64,000 nt of DNA. Origin: Dictyophora rubrovolvata. Its lineage: Eukaryota; Basidiomycota; Agaricomycetes; Phallales; Phallaceae. Position numbers and translations under genes: made by a program. The stretch is from contig CP114123.1 of NCBI GenBank assembly GCA_029959195.1, forward strand, positions 1,302,001 through 1,366,000, written 5' to 3'. This document shows, piece after piece, positions 11,905-23,013 of the stretch. The notes under the pieces are model-generated. The model was not told the DNA's origin. It was given only the letters and a program-made list of their open reading frames with translations, and ran no database searches. Each line of letters opens with the position of its first letter. The stretch's first letter is position 1.

Positions 11905-13298
11905 ATGTCTCGTAAGTCTCTCCCTTTCTCTCCGCTCAGGACACAACGTTCATTCATGTATCTTCCAGAATATACACCTAGAATTATCGGAGCCCCAAAC
12001 ACCATGGGTGAGAGAATTCGGCCTTATAGTCGAGATTTATTTTCTTTACTCTCCCCATTCGCTAACACATCCGTTACAGAGCATCGTGTGTATATCGAAG
12101 AAGATGGCAAAGTCGTTTCGCCATTCCATGATATTCCTCTTTTCGCAGATCCTGCCAATGGGATTCTGAACATGATCGTCGAGATTCCCCGTTGGACCAA
12201 CGCCAAGATGGAAATATCTAAAGAAGAGGCCTTCAATCCCATCAAACAAGACGTCAAACGAGGAAAATTGCGTTACGTTCGTAACTGTTTCCCCCATCAC
12301 GGATACATATGGAACTATGGTGCATTCCCTCAAGTAAGCGTCCTCTTTTTCTTTCCCCGAGATCTGCTTTGATCAATGTGTGGATGCGACTAATCTTGTC
12401 CTTTATTATTATTTTTGGAAATCCGCAGACTTGGGAGGATCCAAATCAAGTTCACGCCGAGACTAAAGCGAAAGGTGATAATGATCCGCTCGACGTTTGC
12501 GAGATTGGCGAGCAGATTGGTTATGTCGGTCAGGTTAAAATGGTCAAGGTTTTGGGTATCATGGCTCTGTTGGATGAGGGAGAAACCGATTGGAAAGTCA
12601 TCGTTGTCGATGTGAACGATCCTCTTTCCGGACGTTTGAACGATATTGAGGACGTCGAGAGACACCTTCCCGGCTTAATTCGAGCGACCAACGAATGGTT
12701 CAGGTAAAACGGAACTCTTTGTATCTGAACCAATGATTTACATTTTCCTTAGAATCTACAAAATACGTTAGCAAGGTTTTTTAAATCTGTCTAAACTGGC
12801 TCATTTTCTTTTTTCTTTCTTTTTGTTAGCCGATGGGAAGCCTGAAAACAACTTCGCGTTTGCTGGTGAAGCCAGGAACAAGAGATACGCAACCGAAATC
12901 ATTCACGAATGTCATGAAGCGTGGCGCCGCCTGATCACTGGAGAAACGCCTGCTAAGACTCCCAGCTATGATTTGTCAATGTACGTCTAATTCAAGTTCA
13001 GATGTGTCCCATTATTGACGCTTTTGCTATTTTCTAGTAACAATCTTACTATCAGTAATTCGCCTGGCCAAGTGCGAAAGACTGACCCGGTGTACGTCAA
13101 TCTCCCTCCAGACTCTAGAAAACCCCCAGCACCTATGGACCCTTCCAGTAAGTTCTTTCGAAAATTTAGACGCTAAGTATCATCTGAGCCATTGTTCTTC
13201 CCTTATTAGTATACAAAACGTGAGTTCTTTCCATTGTTCCTATCGCATTCCTCTTTTTAACGTTCACCAGGTTCCATATTGCTTCCGTGAGTTGGTAG
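11905..13298 (+). CDS. IPP1: Inorganic pyrophosphatase
   Basis: Hydrolyses pyrophosphate to phosphate, pulling biosynthetic reactions forward; soluble family I enzyme. Nine exons read 11905-11911, 11969-12007, 12080-12333, 12429-12703, 12753-12766, 12830-12980, 13038-13147, 13210-13219 and 13271-13298, for 295 residues (yeast Ipp1 is 287). The protein runs [25 protein letters not shown], then [36 protein letters not shown] (metal-binding acids), [12 protein letters not shown] and NEWFRIYKIPDGKPEN. WFRIYKIP is assembled through a 14-nt micro-exon; exons of 7 and 10 nt also occur. An in-frame ATG at 11845 would add a basic, presequence-like leader. Confidence 0.95.
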
Positions 13299-13562
13299 GA
13301 GAAGTCGTTTAAAAACGAGGGTGGTTGTCCGTTTTCTTGTGAAGAAAGAACTTTTGTGTATATGTTGATGGAAATAAATAGTCAAAGATTTGCCGTAAAT
13401 GTTTAAACTAGTCAAAAAAAGTTGCTGTACGTTGACTGGTTACATGTTACACCCGTAAAACGGAAGTTTCCCGGGCCGTGTCTTGTGAAGCGCTCGTATT
13501 TATACAATTATTGGTTTGTTTGCCATCCTGCATTTGCATTTTGTGTTTCACTTCACGTAACG

Positions 13563-14476
13563 ATGCCACCTGTCAATGTTAACACGGCCTGGCGTCCTGT
13601 CAGGGGTAAGGTTCCAACATTTTCTTTGGCATGTTGTGTAGAATGTTGAACCTGAGAACTTTAAGGTATTCCGACCAGAAAGAGACGAAAGGTGATCCAA
13701 GAAAATCAAGATATTGGAGGTTCCACTGTTTGGGAAAATGGAATGGATGAGAATGAGGACGGAAGCCTCTTGAGACCAAAGGCAGGGAAGACACGTTCGG
13801 AATATGAGGATGTGAGTGATCCATGTGGTGCTTCGCCGTCCAGTTGACTGAATCCGAGGTTCTAAAAGTCTCATGTATGTGTTTCGTGTCATCGGGGGTT
13901 AGTAACATCCCTAGTGGAATGTACAATGTACGTTTTTCCACAAACTCGCCTCCTGTCGGTTAAGCTGACGGCGGTTTGGTCAGTTGCCACTCGTTCAGTT
14001 GCGTAATCTGTGCTCGTCAGTGTACGGCACCAGGAACAATATCATCAGCTGAGGCACGCACTGGAAGTTCACCTTTGACACCGAGTAACACCAATGCTGC
14101 CATTTATACTCCTCATCGTGACATACGCGTACAACCGTCACCGCCTGGCACAACATCTCTACGACGTCATCAAAGACGAAAACTAGAATCGGGTGAAGCA
14201 GAGCGGGAAGAGTATCAGATTACACCGTCTAACCATAATGGATGTGGTCGGACAATATGTCGAAGATGCTGTGTGGAGAATGATGTAACGTAGGATTTCC
14301 AACCTTTGTATGTTGTTAAATCCCCCGTTAACGACTTTTCTCTGTATAGCCATGCTCACTCCTGTATACAATGCATGGACTTGTATAACCAGGGAAAGCA
14401 CAAGGAGAAGGGAGAAAGAGACTGTATGAGCACATCATCTACCGGCGATTCTCGATTGGCTGGGGTTCGACATTGA
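13563..14476 (+). CDS. Small cysteine-rich, probably zinc-binding protein
   Basis: It begins MPPVNVNTAWRPVRG. An intron after 13605 leads to exon 13666-13811 (GIPTRKRRKVIQENQ...SEYED). The exon near 13975-14289 carries CHSFSCVICARQC, a Ser/Pro/Arg-rich linker, and CGRTICRRCCVENDVT. A last exon from about 14350 gives HAHSCIQCMDLYNQGKHKEKGERDC and ends at 14476. Paired CxxC motifs at both ends and a CxxCC core suggest structural zinc sites. The junction between 13811 and about 13965 is uncertain: one short extra exon is needed to keep frame. I recognise no named family, and role and location are unknown. Confidence 0.55.
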
Positions 14477-14527
14477 ATCACGTGACCGCGTACGCGACGC
14501 GACGGACGATCGAACTGTTTCTCTGCA

Positions 14528-14865
14528 ATGAACAACGGGTTGGTGCGTTATGTACATTGCTGTTTTGATTGTTTTAAAACCGCTCACACTTGTATCCATA
14601 ACTACAATTTCTTACTTTTGTTACAATTACACATCCTTCTATTCGAGAAGGAGGTTATTTTGCATTACATAATTCTCTTGGCAGGATTATCTCCGGGCAA
14701 ATTTCTCCTCCGGCAACCCTAGCGGTTGTGATCAGTCTTCGAGGCCGCATCCATCAACAATTGCGTCTTAGTTCAACGGGTTCAATTGAGATTACACGCC
14801 TATCCGCCGTGGCTCTGCTTGAATATACTATTCGCCCCCTTGGTGTCAAATTCTCTGAGAAATGA
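14528..14865 (+). CDS. Possible short protein or orphan exon
   Basis: A short first exon starting MNNG at 14528 may join, across an intron ending in ttggcag near 14684, to an open frame ending at 14865 (IISGQISPPATLAVVISL ... RLSAVALLEYTIRPLG ... FSEK). The second frame is open for about 60 codons and looks like folded protein. However, the donor that keeps this frame is poor, and the better donor leads to a short frame that stops early. I do not recognise the protein. Confidence 0.3.
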
Positions 14866-15283
14866 TGCTACATATCTATCGATACCAACAATTTTCAAAA
14901 GTTTGACTGCTCACTAGCAGGTGTGTCACTACCGGATCCGATCATGCACAGGGTCGAAATTCACGAGATGTGAAAGTTATAGGAAAGTTGTGCGCTAAAA
15001 AGGCACAAACCCTTCTATGGGCTAGTTTAACCGCCGCTATTAGTTCATTAAAAGTCACAACTGAAAAAAAGTTGTGCGAAGGAGGTTTTCCCTTACTTAA
15101 ACTGTTGACCTACCTTCACTGCATTACCTCCAACTACCTTCTTTCTTTATTGGTATTAAACCACATCGTCTTTGCCTATCCGTATTAGGTCGTTCACTCT
15201 TGTAAGTTTTACTTGCTCACAACTGGTGTCGATGATGACACTTACTCACATTTCCCCCGCAGTCGCAACCCTTATTAAAAAAA
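14866..15283. other. Intergenic, no gene recognised
   Basis: Upstream region of the serine-rich secreted protein. No supported coding region. Confidence 0.5.
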
Positions 15284-16307
15284 ATGTTGAAATATTCTAC
15301 ATTCTTTGTGGCCTCGCTATTGACCTCGTGCTTCGCTGGTTCTCTTGCACCCCTTGAACCTGCCCCAAATAATCAATACACCGAGGGTCGTCCTTTGAGT
15401 ATCTCTTGGACTCCAGAGTGCGTATGCATTTCCTTTGTGTTTTTCAGTCGACCTCCCTTACGTTGCATGATTTGCAGTACGACAGGTGCATGGAAAATGA
15501 CAAATATTGAACTCATGACCGGTGACAACTTTGATATGAGGCATCTTACCAGTACGAGATAATCACTATTAACTCGACATGTTTCCCCGACCTTGTATAA
15601 ATATGTAGCATTGGCGACCGTAGATGGTACAGATGCCACCAATTCTTCAATCTCAGTGCCCTGTCCTTCCGTAAAACATATCCCCCTCTCAATCCCATAC
15701 TCCTCTGATCTGTCTGTTTCATTTTCAGGTCACTCCACATTCTACAATCTATTTCATTCAATTCAGTGCCGTGGGACAGGCAATGTGGACTGGTCGCTTC
15801 GCCATAGTCGGCCCCGATGGAACAACCGTACCCCCTTCAAATACGACCCAGCCTGACGGTTCTGATATCCCTTGGGGTATTGGTATGTTGGTTGCTCCAA
15901 GTTTCCCCGGGAGTCCCCCTCCGTCTACAGCTCCATCCGGTCAAATCGACGCGTCCGGATCGAGTGATACCTCCGATACGTCCACCTCGGTTTCCTCAGA
16001 AGGATCATCAAACGCCACCGAAGGACTCGGCGCATCTTCGCCATCCAGCACTGGCACAAGCAGCAGTAGCTCATCCTCCGTGCCTACCGTAGCGGGTCCT
16101 TTGCCTGGAGAAATGACCCCCTCGGTCGGCTCCTCTACCAGTCTTCCCCAGCCATCTTCGCAGCCTGATCAGTCTCCGACCACGAATTCGACTGCATCTC
16201 CCAAAACCAATCAAAATAGCGCTATTTCTGCCACTCACGCGTATTCGATTTTGGCTTTTATACCCATGCTTGTCTCGACATCCATTCTGGGCGTCAATCT
16301 TTTCTGA
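15284..16307 (+). CDS. GPI-anchored serine-rich wall protein (Kre9/Knh1-like domain)
   Basis: Exons 15284-15417, 15478-15551, 15609-15670 and 15729-16307 give 282 residues. MLKYSTFFVASLLTSCFAGS is a signal peptide. Residues about 20-145 contain the Ser-Thr-rich GPI-anchored membrane domain signature: PNNQYTEGRPLSISWTPD, then WKMTNIELMTGDNFDM, and IYFIQFSAVGQAMWTGRFAI. A long Ser/Thr/Pro-rich, probably O-glycosylated stalk follows. The C-terminus is hydrophobic (YSILAFIPMLVSTSILGVNLF), as expected of a GPI-attachment signal. Proteins of this type sit at the plasma membrane or in the beta-glucan wall. Confidence 0.8.
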
Positions 16308-17082
16308 TTGTCCCTTAATATTTCGACAGATGGCTTTCACGATTTGCTTTAAACGTCGTCAACGCCCAATAATGGGTTATGTGTCTATCTATTCCTTTGT
16401 TCTAAGCTTGGATATGGTTTGGATCGCGTTGCGAGGTTTGCCCGGGAACTTTCTATCTTTTAGTTACATACTCTATTGTTTTCTTGTTCCCTTTTTATTT
16501 GCATAATTATTTAGTGATGTTTCACAGTTCGAAAAGGTTAAAGTAAAACCACAGGTACAGCCAAGACAGCGCTCAGAATATAGTGTAACAACGCAAATGA
16601 TTAACATGTGTGTTTGTTTGTAGCCGAGCGATCATCAACTTTTTTAAACGGACGACCTAGCGACTGGTTGAACTTGTCTATCCGGAGTGACGCTCGCTCG
16701 TATCTCTTCTTTCTTACCGCTCCTCAGACCCTATTCAACGCGGCAGAGCCGCGATATCTATTCGCTTTATATCAGCCCTGCCTCGCTCTCGTCTCCCATA
16801 TTTGTCGCTTTCGTCTTCACATATTTATTTAGAAGAGAATAATTTAATTTAAGAATTTTCAAATTTAGGTACATACATATATATCAATATATCAAGTATA
16901 TTTTGTCTCGTCTCATTCCCGGGGACGGCAATGTCCATGACATTAAAACTTTATTGCTGGAGTTAAATAATAATAAACTACGGTATGGAAAATTGAAAAT
17001 CGAGAATATAGTTAGGAAAGGAAACGGGAATTGATGGATAATTGTTTTGCTCGAGAGATGACGGAGAGCAAGATGAGCTCAA
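16308..17082. other. Intergenic, convergent 3' regions
   Basis: Lies between convergently transcribed genes. I see no supported coding region; the sequence is AT-rich around 16830-17040. Confidence 0.5.
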
Positions 17083-19830
17083 CTATCGACCGCCCCTTGC
17101 CCGAGTCATTTGCTGCTGCACCATATTTTGGTTCATGACTTGAACAATTTGTTCCAGCGCATCGGCCACTCGAGCTAGATGATTATCAATGGACACGAGT
17201 CTTTGATTAAGAACATCTGGAATGACCAGATGAGCGGTCACAGCACTACCACTGGCAGCTGCTCCCGTACTGTCTGGAACAGCTGGCTTGGGAGGCTCTG
17301 GCACGAAATCATCGACTTCATCATCAGATATAACCTTGAGCTCCGGGAAGGGCTCCAGCTTCGGGAGTGTGGCTTTTTCTACGGCATATTGAACAGGGCG
17401 TGTTTCGTTAAGGACATCCCCATATTCGGGACAGAGAACGTATCCTAGACATCCCGCACGCTTTTTGGCTATGGCCGGGCTTTCTGTCATTATCACCTTA
17501 ATCGCATATACTCGGCGGCATGATAAATCCACCAACGCCCATGCTTTCCATTCGAACCTTTTCTCATTTTGGTTGGCATAATTCATCAGTTCGACCTCAG
17601 TTTCCCCCGTCTTTATGGCGGAATAAACTACCTTCTTTAGTCTATCAACCGGAAGGTTAATCGTCCCTACGTCGATTACAGAACTCGTCGGGTCGTCCCG
17701 CCTGACTACAACAGAATGTCGCTGCACCATTTCATAGTCGTCCATGTAAAATCGGTGGACTTCGTTAGGTTGCTTAGTATCGAAGGCGAAAGGAGTATAG
17801 ATGTATTCCATTACTAATGAACACTCCTGTTCTTCCACGTCCTTCAGAGTAATTTTGAGTCGTAGTGGGCGATGACGGGCGACGAACGCGCGGTTCCACC
17901 ATGAAACGTGCAGTTTCTCGTCTTCTTCAGAGCGAGGAACTGAAACAAGAAATTTAAAGGACCATGTCTGTCGTGGGTCTACAGTCACCGGTAAATTAAA
18001 CCCATCCACAAATTCAAATTTGGATACGGGGGAATACGACTCATCTCCTATTAAACGATAAGAAGCAGAGACTGTAGCGATAGAAATAGGGTTTTGTGAA
18101 GTAACTGCAAAATTATTGAAAACCGAAATTCCTCCCTCGAAGTAATCGATTTTCTGACTCGCGAATTTTGGATTCGTCACTAGTGGAGGCTCGGACAATG
18201 ACTTTAGAATCACTCGGAATTCTGGGGCGGTACGAGTTTTAAAGTAACGGATAGCACGAAGTGGTTTGTCCGTTAATTCAGGACCAATGCGAATAGTCTC
18301 GGGAAGGGTGTACGGCTTGTCCGGTTTATACGATGGCAGGCCGCCGTCGGAAATTCTTATAATCTCCCCCGATTTTTGTCCAGTGATATCGATAGGACAA
18401 ATTCGAACGAAGGGGAGTTCCGATGTTGCAGACTTTACGGTGATCCGGACCCCCGATATAATACCCGACGAAGAGATTTCCCATTCTGCCATGGAAAATT
18501 CATTTGCATCATCGGATGTACGATAAATAAGGGTTTCCCTCGTTATAGAAACGACTTTAGAAATCGCCTCTAATTCTTTGGCCGTGAATGTGTCAAAGAA
18601 ATACGGATTCGTATGCCATACGGTACCGACTCTAATGAGGACAATAGGCTCCTTGATATAGTCGGCTCGAGATACCCAACGAATAAGCCTGTCGACGGAG
18701 GCAATGTCCTTGTTACCCGTCTCCAAATTCACGTCTTCAATTTCAACCCATTTCTCTCTAGTATCGACATAGTTAAGGATCTTGCTTGAATATTCAAAAA
18801 ATGGACCGTAAGGATAGTCGCAGTGGTGATTGGCTCTATGAGGCTGATATTGGCATGGGACTGATCCTGAGCAACAAGGATAGTTTTTATTCCAGGATGA
18901 ATACTCTGCAACATGGAAGGAGCAGGATTTAGGTCCATTTGTTGAGTTACGAAATTCTTTGTGGCACTGTACGCAAAGCAGACGCTGTTCGGCTTCCGCC
19001 GCATTCATCTGGGCGGCAAGGCCCTTGAGTCCATCGATAACCGCGGCGCCAACATTCTCCTTCAAAATGCTTTCCAATCGTTCCTCCGTTTGACGAATAG
19101 AGTCAGAGAAGTTGGAATTAAGCTGCTCCATAACCTTGTCATCCATTTGTATATGTTGCTCTTTCGCAAATTGAGCAACGAGTTCGGGACTGGTTTTGAC
19201 AGTCTCGAAATTTCCGTGGGTCTGCACAAAGGTTTGTGCAGCCGCGTCCTCGTGATCATAAGGAATTGCTCGGGAGAGAATATCGAGTTTAGAAGTTTGG
19301 TGAATTTGAAGACTCATGAGGAGGTCGTTTGTGCATGTCTTGACTTTGTCGGCGCAAGTGGCGAACCTTTCTCTATTTCCCAAAGCAAGACGACGAGTGA
19401 TGCGGTTCTGTTTTCGATAAGTCGTAACAAGGGCTGCAGCCTCTTTTAAAGCTTCAGTGACGCGGTCGACCACTTGTCTAGTGGCTGGTAGAACGGTTAT
19501 GTTTTTTAAGACAAGAAGGTGGCTGGTCATGAATGTAATTCTTTCGAGCAAATCGGTGCATTTGGAATCTGCATCTTGGGCCGATTTTTCCACTTCAATT
19601 ATAAGTTTGAGCATAACAAATATTGGCGCGATGAAGGGGACCGTTTTGCCAACGTCAGCGATTTGGTCCAAGAGTTGCAAGGCATCTTGTATGAAAGGAT
19701 TTCCCCAGATAGGATCGTCCACAACATTGTTGACACCGCCAAAACTGTTTCCAACACTGCTTCCAACGGTACTCAACGTTGAACGGCGCGTTTGAGCGGA
19801 TAAGGGGCTTAGTGGTGAACTGCGAGACAT
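17083..19830 (-). CDS. MLKL-N-terminal-like protein with Cys/His zinc-type domain
   Basis: Uninterrupted 915-residue frame, unusual among its intron-rich neighbours. Residues about 45-175 are helical and match the basidiomycete MLKL_NTD-like four-helix domain (ALQLLDQIADVGKTVPFIAP, KCTDLLERITFMTSHL, EAAALVTTYRKQNRITRRL). Residues about 286-345 carry a Cys/His cluster: CVQCHKEF, SCSFHVAEY, YPCCSG, PCQYQPHRANHHCDYPYG, spaced like a CHORD-type zinc domain. A long beta-rich region follows, then an acidic-proline linker and a C-terminal helix with QNMVQQQMTRARGGR. MLKL/HeLo-type domains can permeabilise membranes or nucleate signalling, but activity here is inference. No kinase, NB-ARC or NACHT motif is present. 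Confidence 0.75.
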   Translation of the reverse strand: MSRSSPLSPLSAQTRRSTLSTVGSSVGNSFGGVNNVVDDPIWGNPFIQDALQLLDQIADVGKTVPFIAPIFVMLKLIIEVEKSAQDADSKCTDLLERITFMTSHLLVLKNITVLPATRQVVDRVTEALKEAAALVTTYRKQNRITRRLALGNRERFATCADKVKTCTNDLLMSLQIHQTSKLDILSRAIPYDHEDAAAQTFVQTHGNFETVKTSPELVAQFAKEQHIQMDDKVMEQLNSNFSDSIRQTEERLESILKENVGAAVIDGLKGLAAQMNAAEAEQRLLCVQCHKEFRNSTNGPKSCSFHVAEYSSWNKNYPCCSGSVPCQYQPHRANHHCDYPYGPFFEYSSKILNYVDTREKWVEIEDVNLETGNKDIASVDRLIRWVSRADYIKEPIVLIRVGTVWHTNPYFFDTFTAKELEAISKVVSITRETLIYRTSDDANEFSMAEWEISSSGIISGVRITVKSATSELPFVRICPIDITGQKSGEIIRISDGGLPSYKPDKPYTLPETIRIGPELTDKPLRAIRYFKTRTAPEFRVILKSLSEPPLVTNPKFASQKIDYFEGGISVFNNFAVTSQNPISIATVSASYRLIGDESYSPVSKFEFVDGFNLPVTVDPRQTWSFKFLVSVPRSEEDEKLHVSWWNRAFVARHRPLRLKITLKDVEEQECSLVMEYIYTPFAFDTKQPNEVHRFYMDDYEMVQRHSVVVRRDDPTSSVIDVGTINLPVDRLKKVVYSAIKTGETEVELMNYANQNEKRFEWKAWALVDLSCRRVYAIKVIMTESPAIAKKRAGCLGYVLCPEYGDVLNETRPVQYAVEKATLPKLEPFPELKVISDDEVDDFVPEPPKPAVPDSTGAAASGSAVTAHLVIPDVLNQRLVSIDNHLARVADALEQIVQVMNQNMVQQQMTRARGGR

Positions 19831-20427
19831 TGACCTATGAGTATGGGATTAATACAAATAGCTTAACGTAAGAGTGCGTGAAGAATACATTTTTTTTGTT
19901 CAAGTTTTCTCTAGTTTTCAGGGTAGCTAAAAAACAGCTCAAAGAGCCTTTTAAGCGTTGTCACCGGCACCGCTGAGGAAGGCTTGTTAGCCTAGAGATT
20001 AATGGCAATCTGTCTATCAAAACCACGATCTTCGCATAATATATAAATATCGTTGCAAGACATCTGACATGGGATAGTTTGGAAGTGCAGCGACAGGAGC
20101 TTACTTTCACCGGGGAAGCGTGGGATAAAGTAGGACAAAATGAGATCTCATTTATGATTTCATGAACCGAGGATGTTCAACAACAACGTCAAAGCTGTGC
20201 TCAAGACGACTGAAGCACTGGAGGCACTGTTTGTGGGTAACTTCGTGCTTTTTCAATTTTCGAAGGTTCATAATGTGCTGAAAGCTGTGCGGAAGTCCTC
20301 TCCAGTGAGTGAACGATGCTTAATCTGAGATCTGAAGGTCTTTTAATTTGAGAAGGAAAAGGAAAAGCGCTTTTGTAACACAATGGGTGTGATTTACATA
20401 GTGATTTGCGTAGAAAATTAATTCAAT
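19831..20427. other. Intergenic
   Basis: Promoter side of the MLKL-like gene and 3' side of the amidohydrolase gene. No feature is supported. Confidence 0.5.
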
Positions 20428-22001
20428 TTATGCAGACTCAGATCCAGATTGCTTCCGCAAACGTAAATCATCATACCTCAATAACGCTCCTAAAATAACT
20501 TGAGCACAGGTGGCACAATCTTCAGGGCTGGTATATTCAACCGGATTGTGTGAAATCCCATCTTTTGAGGGTGCGAAAATCATAGATGTAGGACAGACCA
20601 GTGCGGTCATGCAACTGTCAAAAACACAACATATATGTATCAGTTTCGACGGACCAAAAAGTTGTATGATTTTGAGATCAGCGCTGACCTGTCATGTCCG
20701 GCACCGCTAGTCAGCTCCATAGTCAAATCATGACCAACGACTTCATCAGCGCTTTCCTGCACACACTGGATACAATCTTTGTCGAAGTGCGTAGCCTTCG
20801 CATCTGTATCCAACCTCCATTCAATTGTGCACCCACGCTCTGACTCTTCACGAGCTATTCTCGCAGCTTCTTCACGCAATTGCTTATCCATGGTATCAAG
20901 AGTACCATCCTGAGGATGACGTATATCGAGACTGAACACAACCTTGCCCGGGACAGTATTGGTTGAGCCAGGGAATGCGTGGATAATTCCGGTTGATATG
21001 AGACCGTTGTTAGCTTTTGCAACGGCATTCGATGCTACAATTATCTTCGCAGCACAGAGCATTGCGTCTGAACGGGCTGAGAAGGGTGTTGTACCGGTAT
21101 GTGTTTCTCGGCCATGGACAGTAACTGTATACCAACGAATTGCCTGTGCTCCTTGTACCACTCCGACTTTGCGTCCGGTGGTCTCTAGGGAGGGACCTTG
21201 CTCTGTAATTATAGGTTAGACAAATATATACAGGCGAACCGAATGACTTGCCAATGTGTAGTTCAAAATGAGCTGCCAATGGCATGGCTTCGTGGTTGCA
21301 AGGGGTACTACCCAGAAACCCGATACGCTCTAGCTCTGACTTTTGAGTAGCCTCTCCAACAACTTCTTTCAGGTTCCAGGCAGCTTCGAGGGGAATGACG
21401 CCAGCCCAGACACCGCTAGAAACCAAGGACTTCGGAAAGCGTGCACCCTCTTCGCTGTCATAATATGCATGATAAGGCGAATTTTTGCAAAATGTTGCTA
21501 ACTAAACAGGCCTTACTTTGTCCAATTGATGATAGCAATCGGATAATTGGTCACGATCTTGTTCTCAACAATGGTGCGCAAAGCTTCAAGGCCAGACATG
21601 ACACCGAGAATACCGTCGTATCTTCCACCAGTTGGCTGAGTGTCCAAATGGCTGCCGATAGCTGTCGGAGGGCCTTGATCACGTCCAGGCAGAACAGCAA
21701 AGATATTGCCCATTTGATCGACTGTGATCTTGCATCCCAGGCTTTCCGTTTGTTCTACAAACCACCGTCTCACCTTTGCATCATCATCGTTCAAAGCTAA
21801 CCGGGCCATCCCGGTTTCTGTATCGAGAGAGCCCCAGCGATGAGCTGCACCCCACAACGATGTCTGGTGAATACTTTCATTCAGTCTTTGCGCATTTATC
21901 GCCGGGATGTGAAGGGATTTTCTGTGTAAATGGTATCTGTTAGCCGTTGTAACAAATCGATTAGAACGAAAGAGAATTGTCTTCACGAACGACGTTGACA
22001 T
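20428..22001 (-). CDS. M20-family N-carbamoyl-amino-acid hydrolase / ureidopropionase
   Basis: Four exons read 21517-22001, 21252-21454, 20689-21202 and 20428-20614 and give 462 residues. Two-metal M20 amidohydrolase motifs appear in order: GSHLDTQPTGGRYDGILGV, WTNEEGARFPKS, AHFELHIEQGPSLE, THTGTTPFSARSD, GAGHDSCMTAL and DGISHNPVEYTS. This allantoate amidohydrolase / N-carbamoyl-L-amino-acid hydrolase / beta-ureidopropionase clade cleaves carbamoyl groups in pyrimidine, purine or hydantoin breakdown; the exact substrate cannot be fixed. A basic N-terminus (FRSNRFVTTANRYHLHRKSL) suggests a mitochondrial leader. The second intron begins with GC instead of GT (donor GCAAGT, at 21251): only this junction restores HIEQGP. 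Confidence 0.88.
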
Positions 22002-23013
22002 GGAAGTCGGAAATGAATAAACCTGTCTCCCACACCATTCGTGTGGAACTGCCCGGTGGTTTATAGATTTGAGTACTACACGTTATGTAATGGACCTTCT
22101 CTTTCCTGGTTCTTTCATGCTTCCGCCGTCGCAGGATGTTTAAGTCTGCCACTGGGCATTGTATCAACGTACTACTAGTAAAGGTCTGAAATCTGCCTCC
22201 GCGATAGCATGCTGTTATTGGGATGTTAGTAGCGCGCACTTCAGGTATACCTCAAGTTCCTAACGAGCCTGAGCCTGGGGTATAAAACACTTTCAAGTTC
22301 AATTCAAGTTAAAGTTTCAAGTGAGATTATATCCCTTTTGCTTATCCACACATTTACAACAACGTGTATGTCGTCTTAGATAGCAGTGGGTTTTGACGAC
22401 AACCATTACTACCATTCGTCCATACCCTTACGTCTCATACAAAGCTCAAGCTGAGGTCATCATAAGTGTAGCAGGAGAATGCGACTTCTGTGCACGATGA
22501 ATTGCGAGGCAGTTGCATCGTAGCTCCGATTGATTGATTGGAAGTTGTCCTCAAATATGCCCAGTAAGGATGCCCTTTGATTCGTTTTACTTGAAAGTGG
22601 CAAAGAAGCAGTGCTTCACCGGTTTAGTGGCCATTAAGTAGCCTTTCCTCTCAAATCAAGTCTTTTTTCGCCGGGAAGATGGGAGCAATAAACTTATACA
22701 TGTTGGTTATTTGAAAGTAATCATACATACGATCTTAAGTTCAGTGAAGTAACCGCGATAACAATATCACAAACGTTTCTGAGTATGTTTTGTACAAACG
22801 CTTTGTAGCGTTAATTATATGAACTATATAGACTAGTAGATTCCGCGACTATTATCACTACTTTTGTCAAAAAAAATAAGGAATAATTCATTCAGCGGTC
22901 CCAATGACAAATGTTCTTACAAAGGTTAACATGTTGGCAGAAAACGACACAGTAGGTTGAGGATGGAAAAAGTAGATTGAGGTCCGAACAGTCAAAAATG
23001 AGTGTTTGATAAA
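22002..23013. other. Intergenic, with flank duplicated beside the HNH pair
   Basis: No gene is supported. The stretches 22700-22770 and 22925-22990 resemble 24450-24520 and 24895-24960, so the tandem HNH duplication included about 300 bp of 3' flank. Confidence 0.5.

Noticed and set aside
14700-14810. Possible tRNA-like segment (GTTCAACGGGTTCAATT)
   Set aside because: It has a B-box-like string but no matching acceptor stem or anticodon arm, and it overlaps an open frame.
18266-19795. Plus-strand frames of 85-160 codons under the MLKL-like gene
   Set aside because: They are antisense to a 915-codon frame, with no splice logic or family match.
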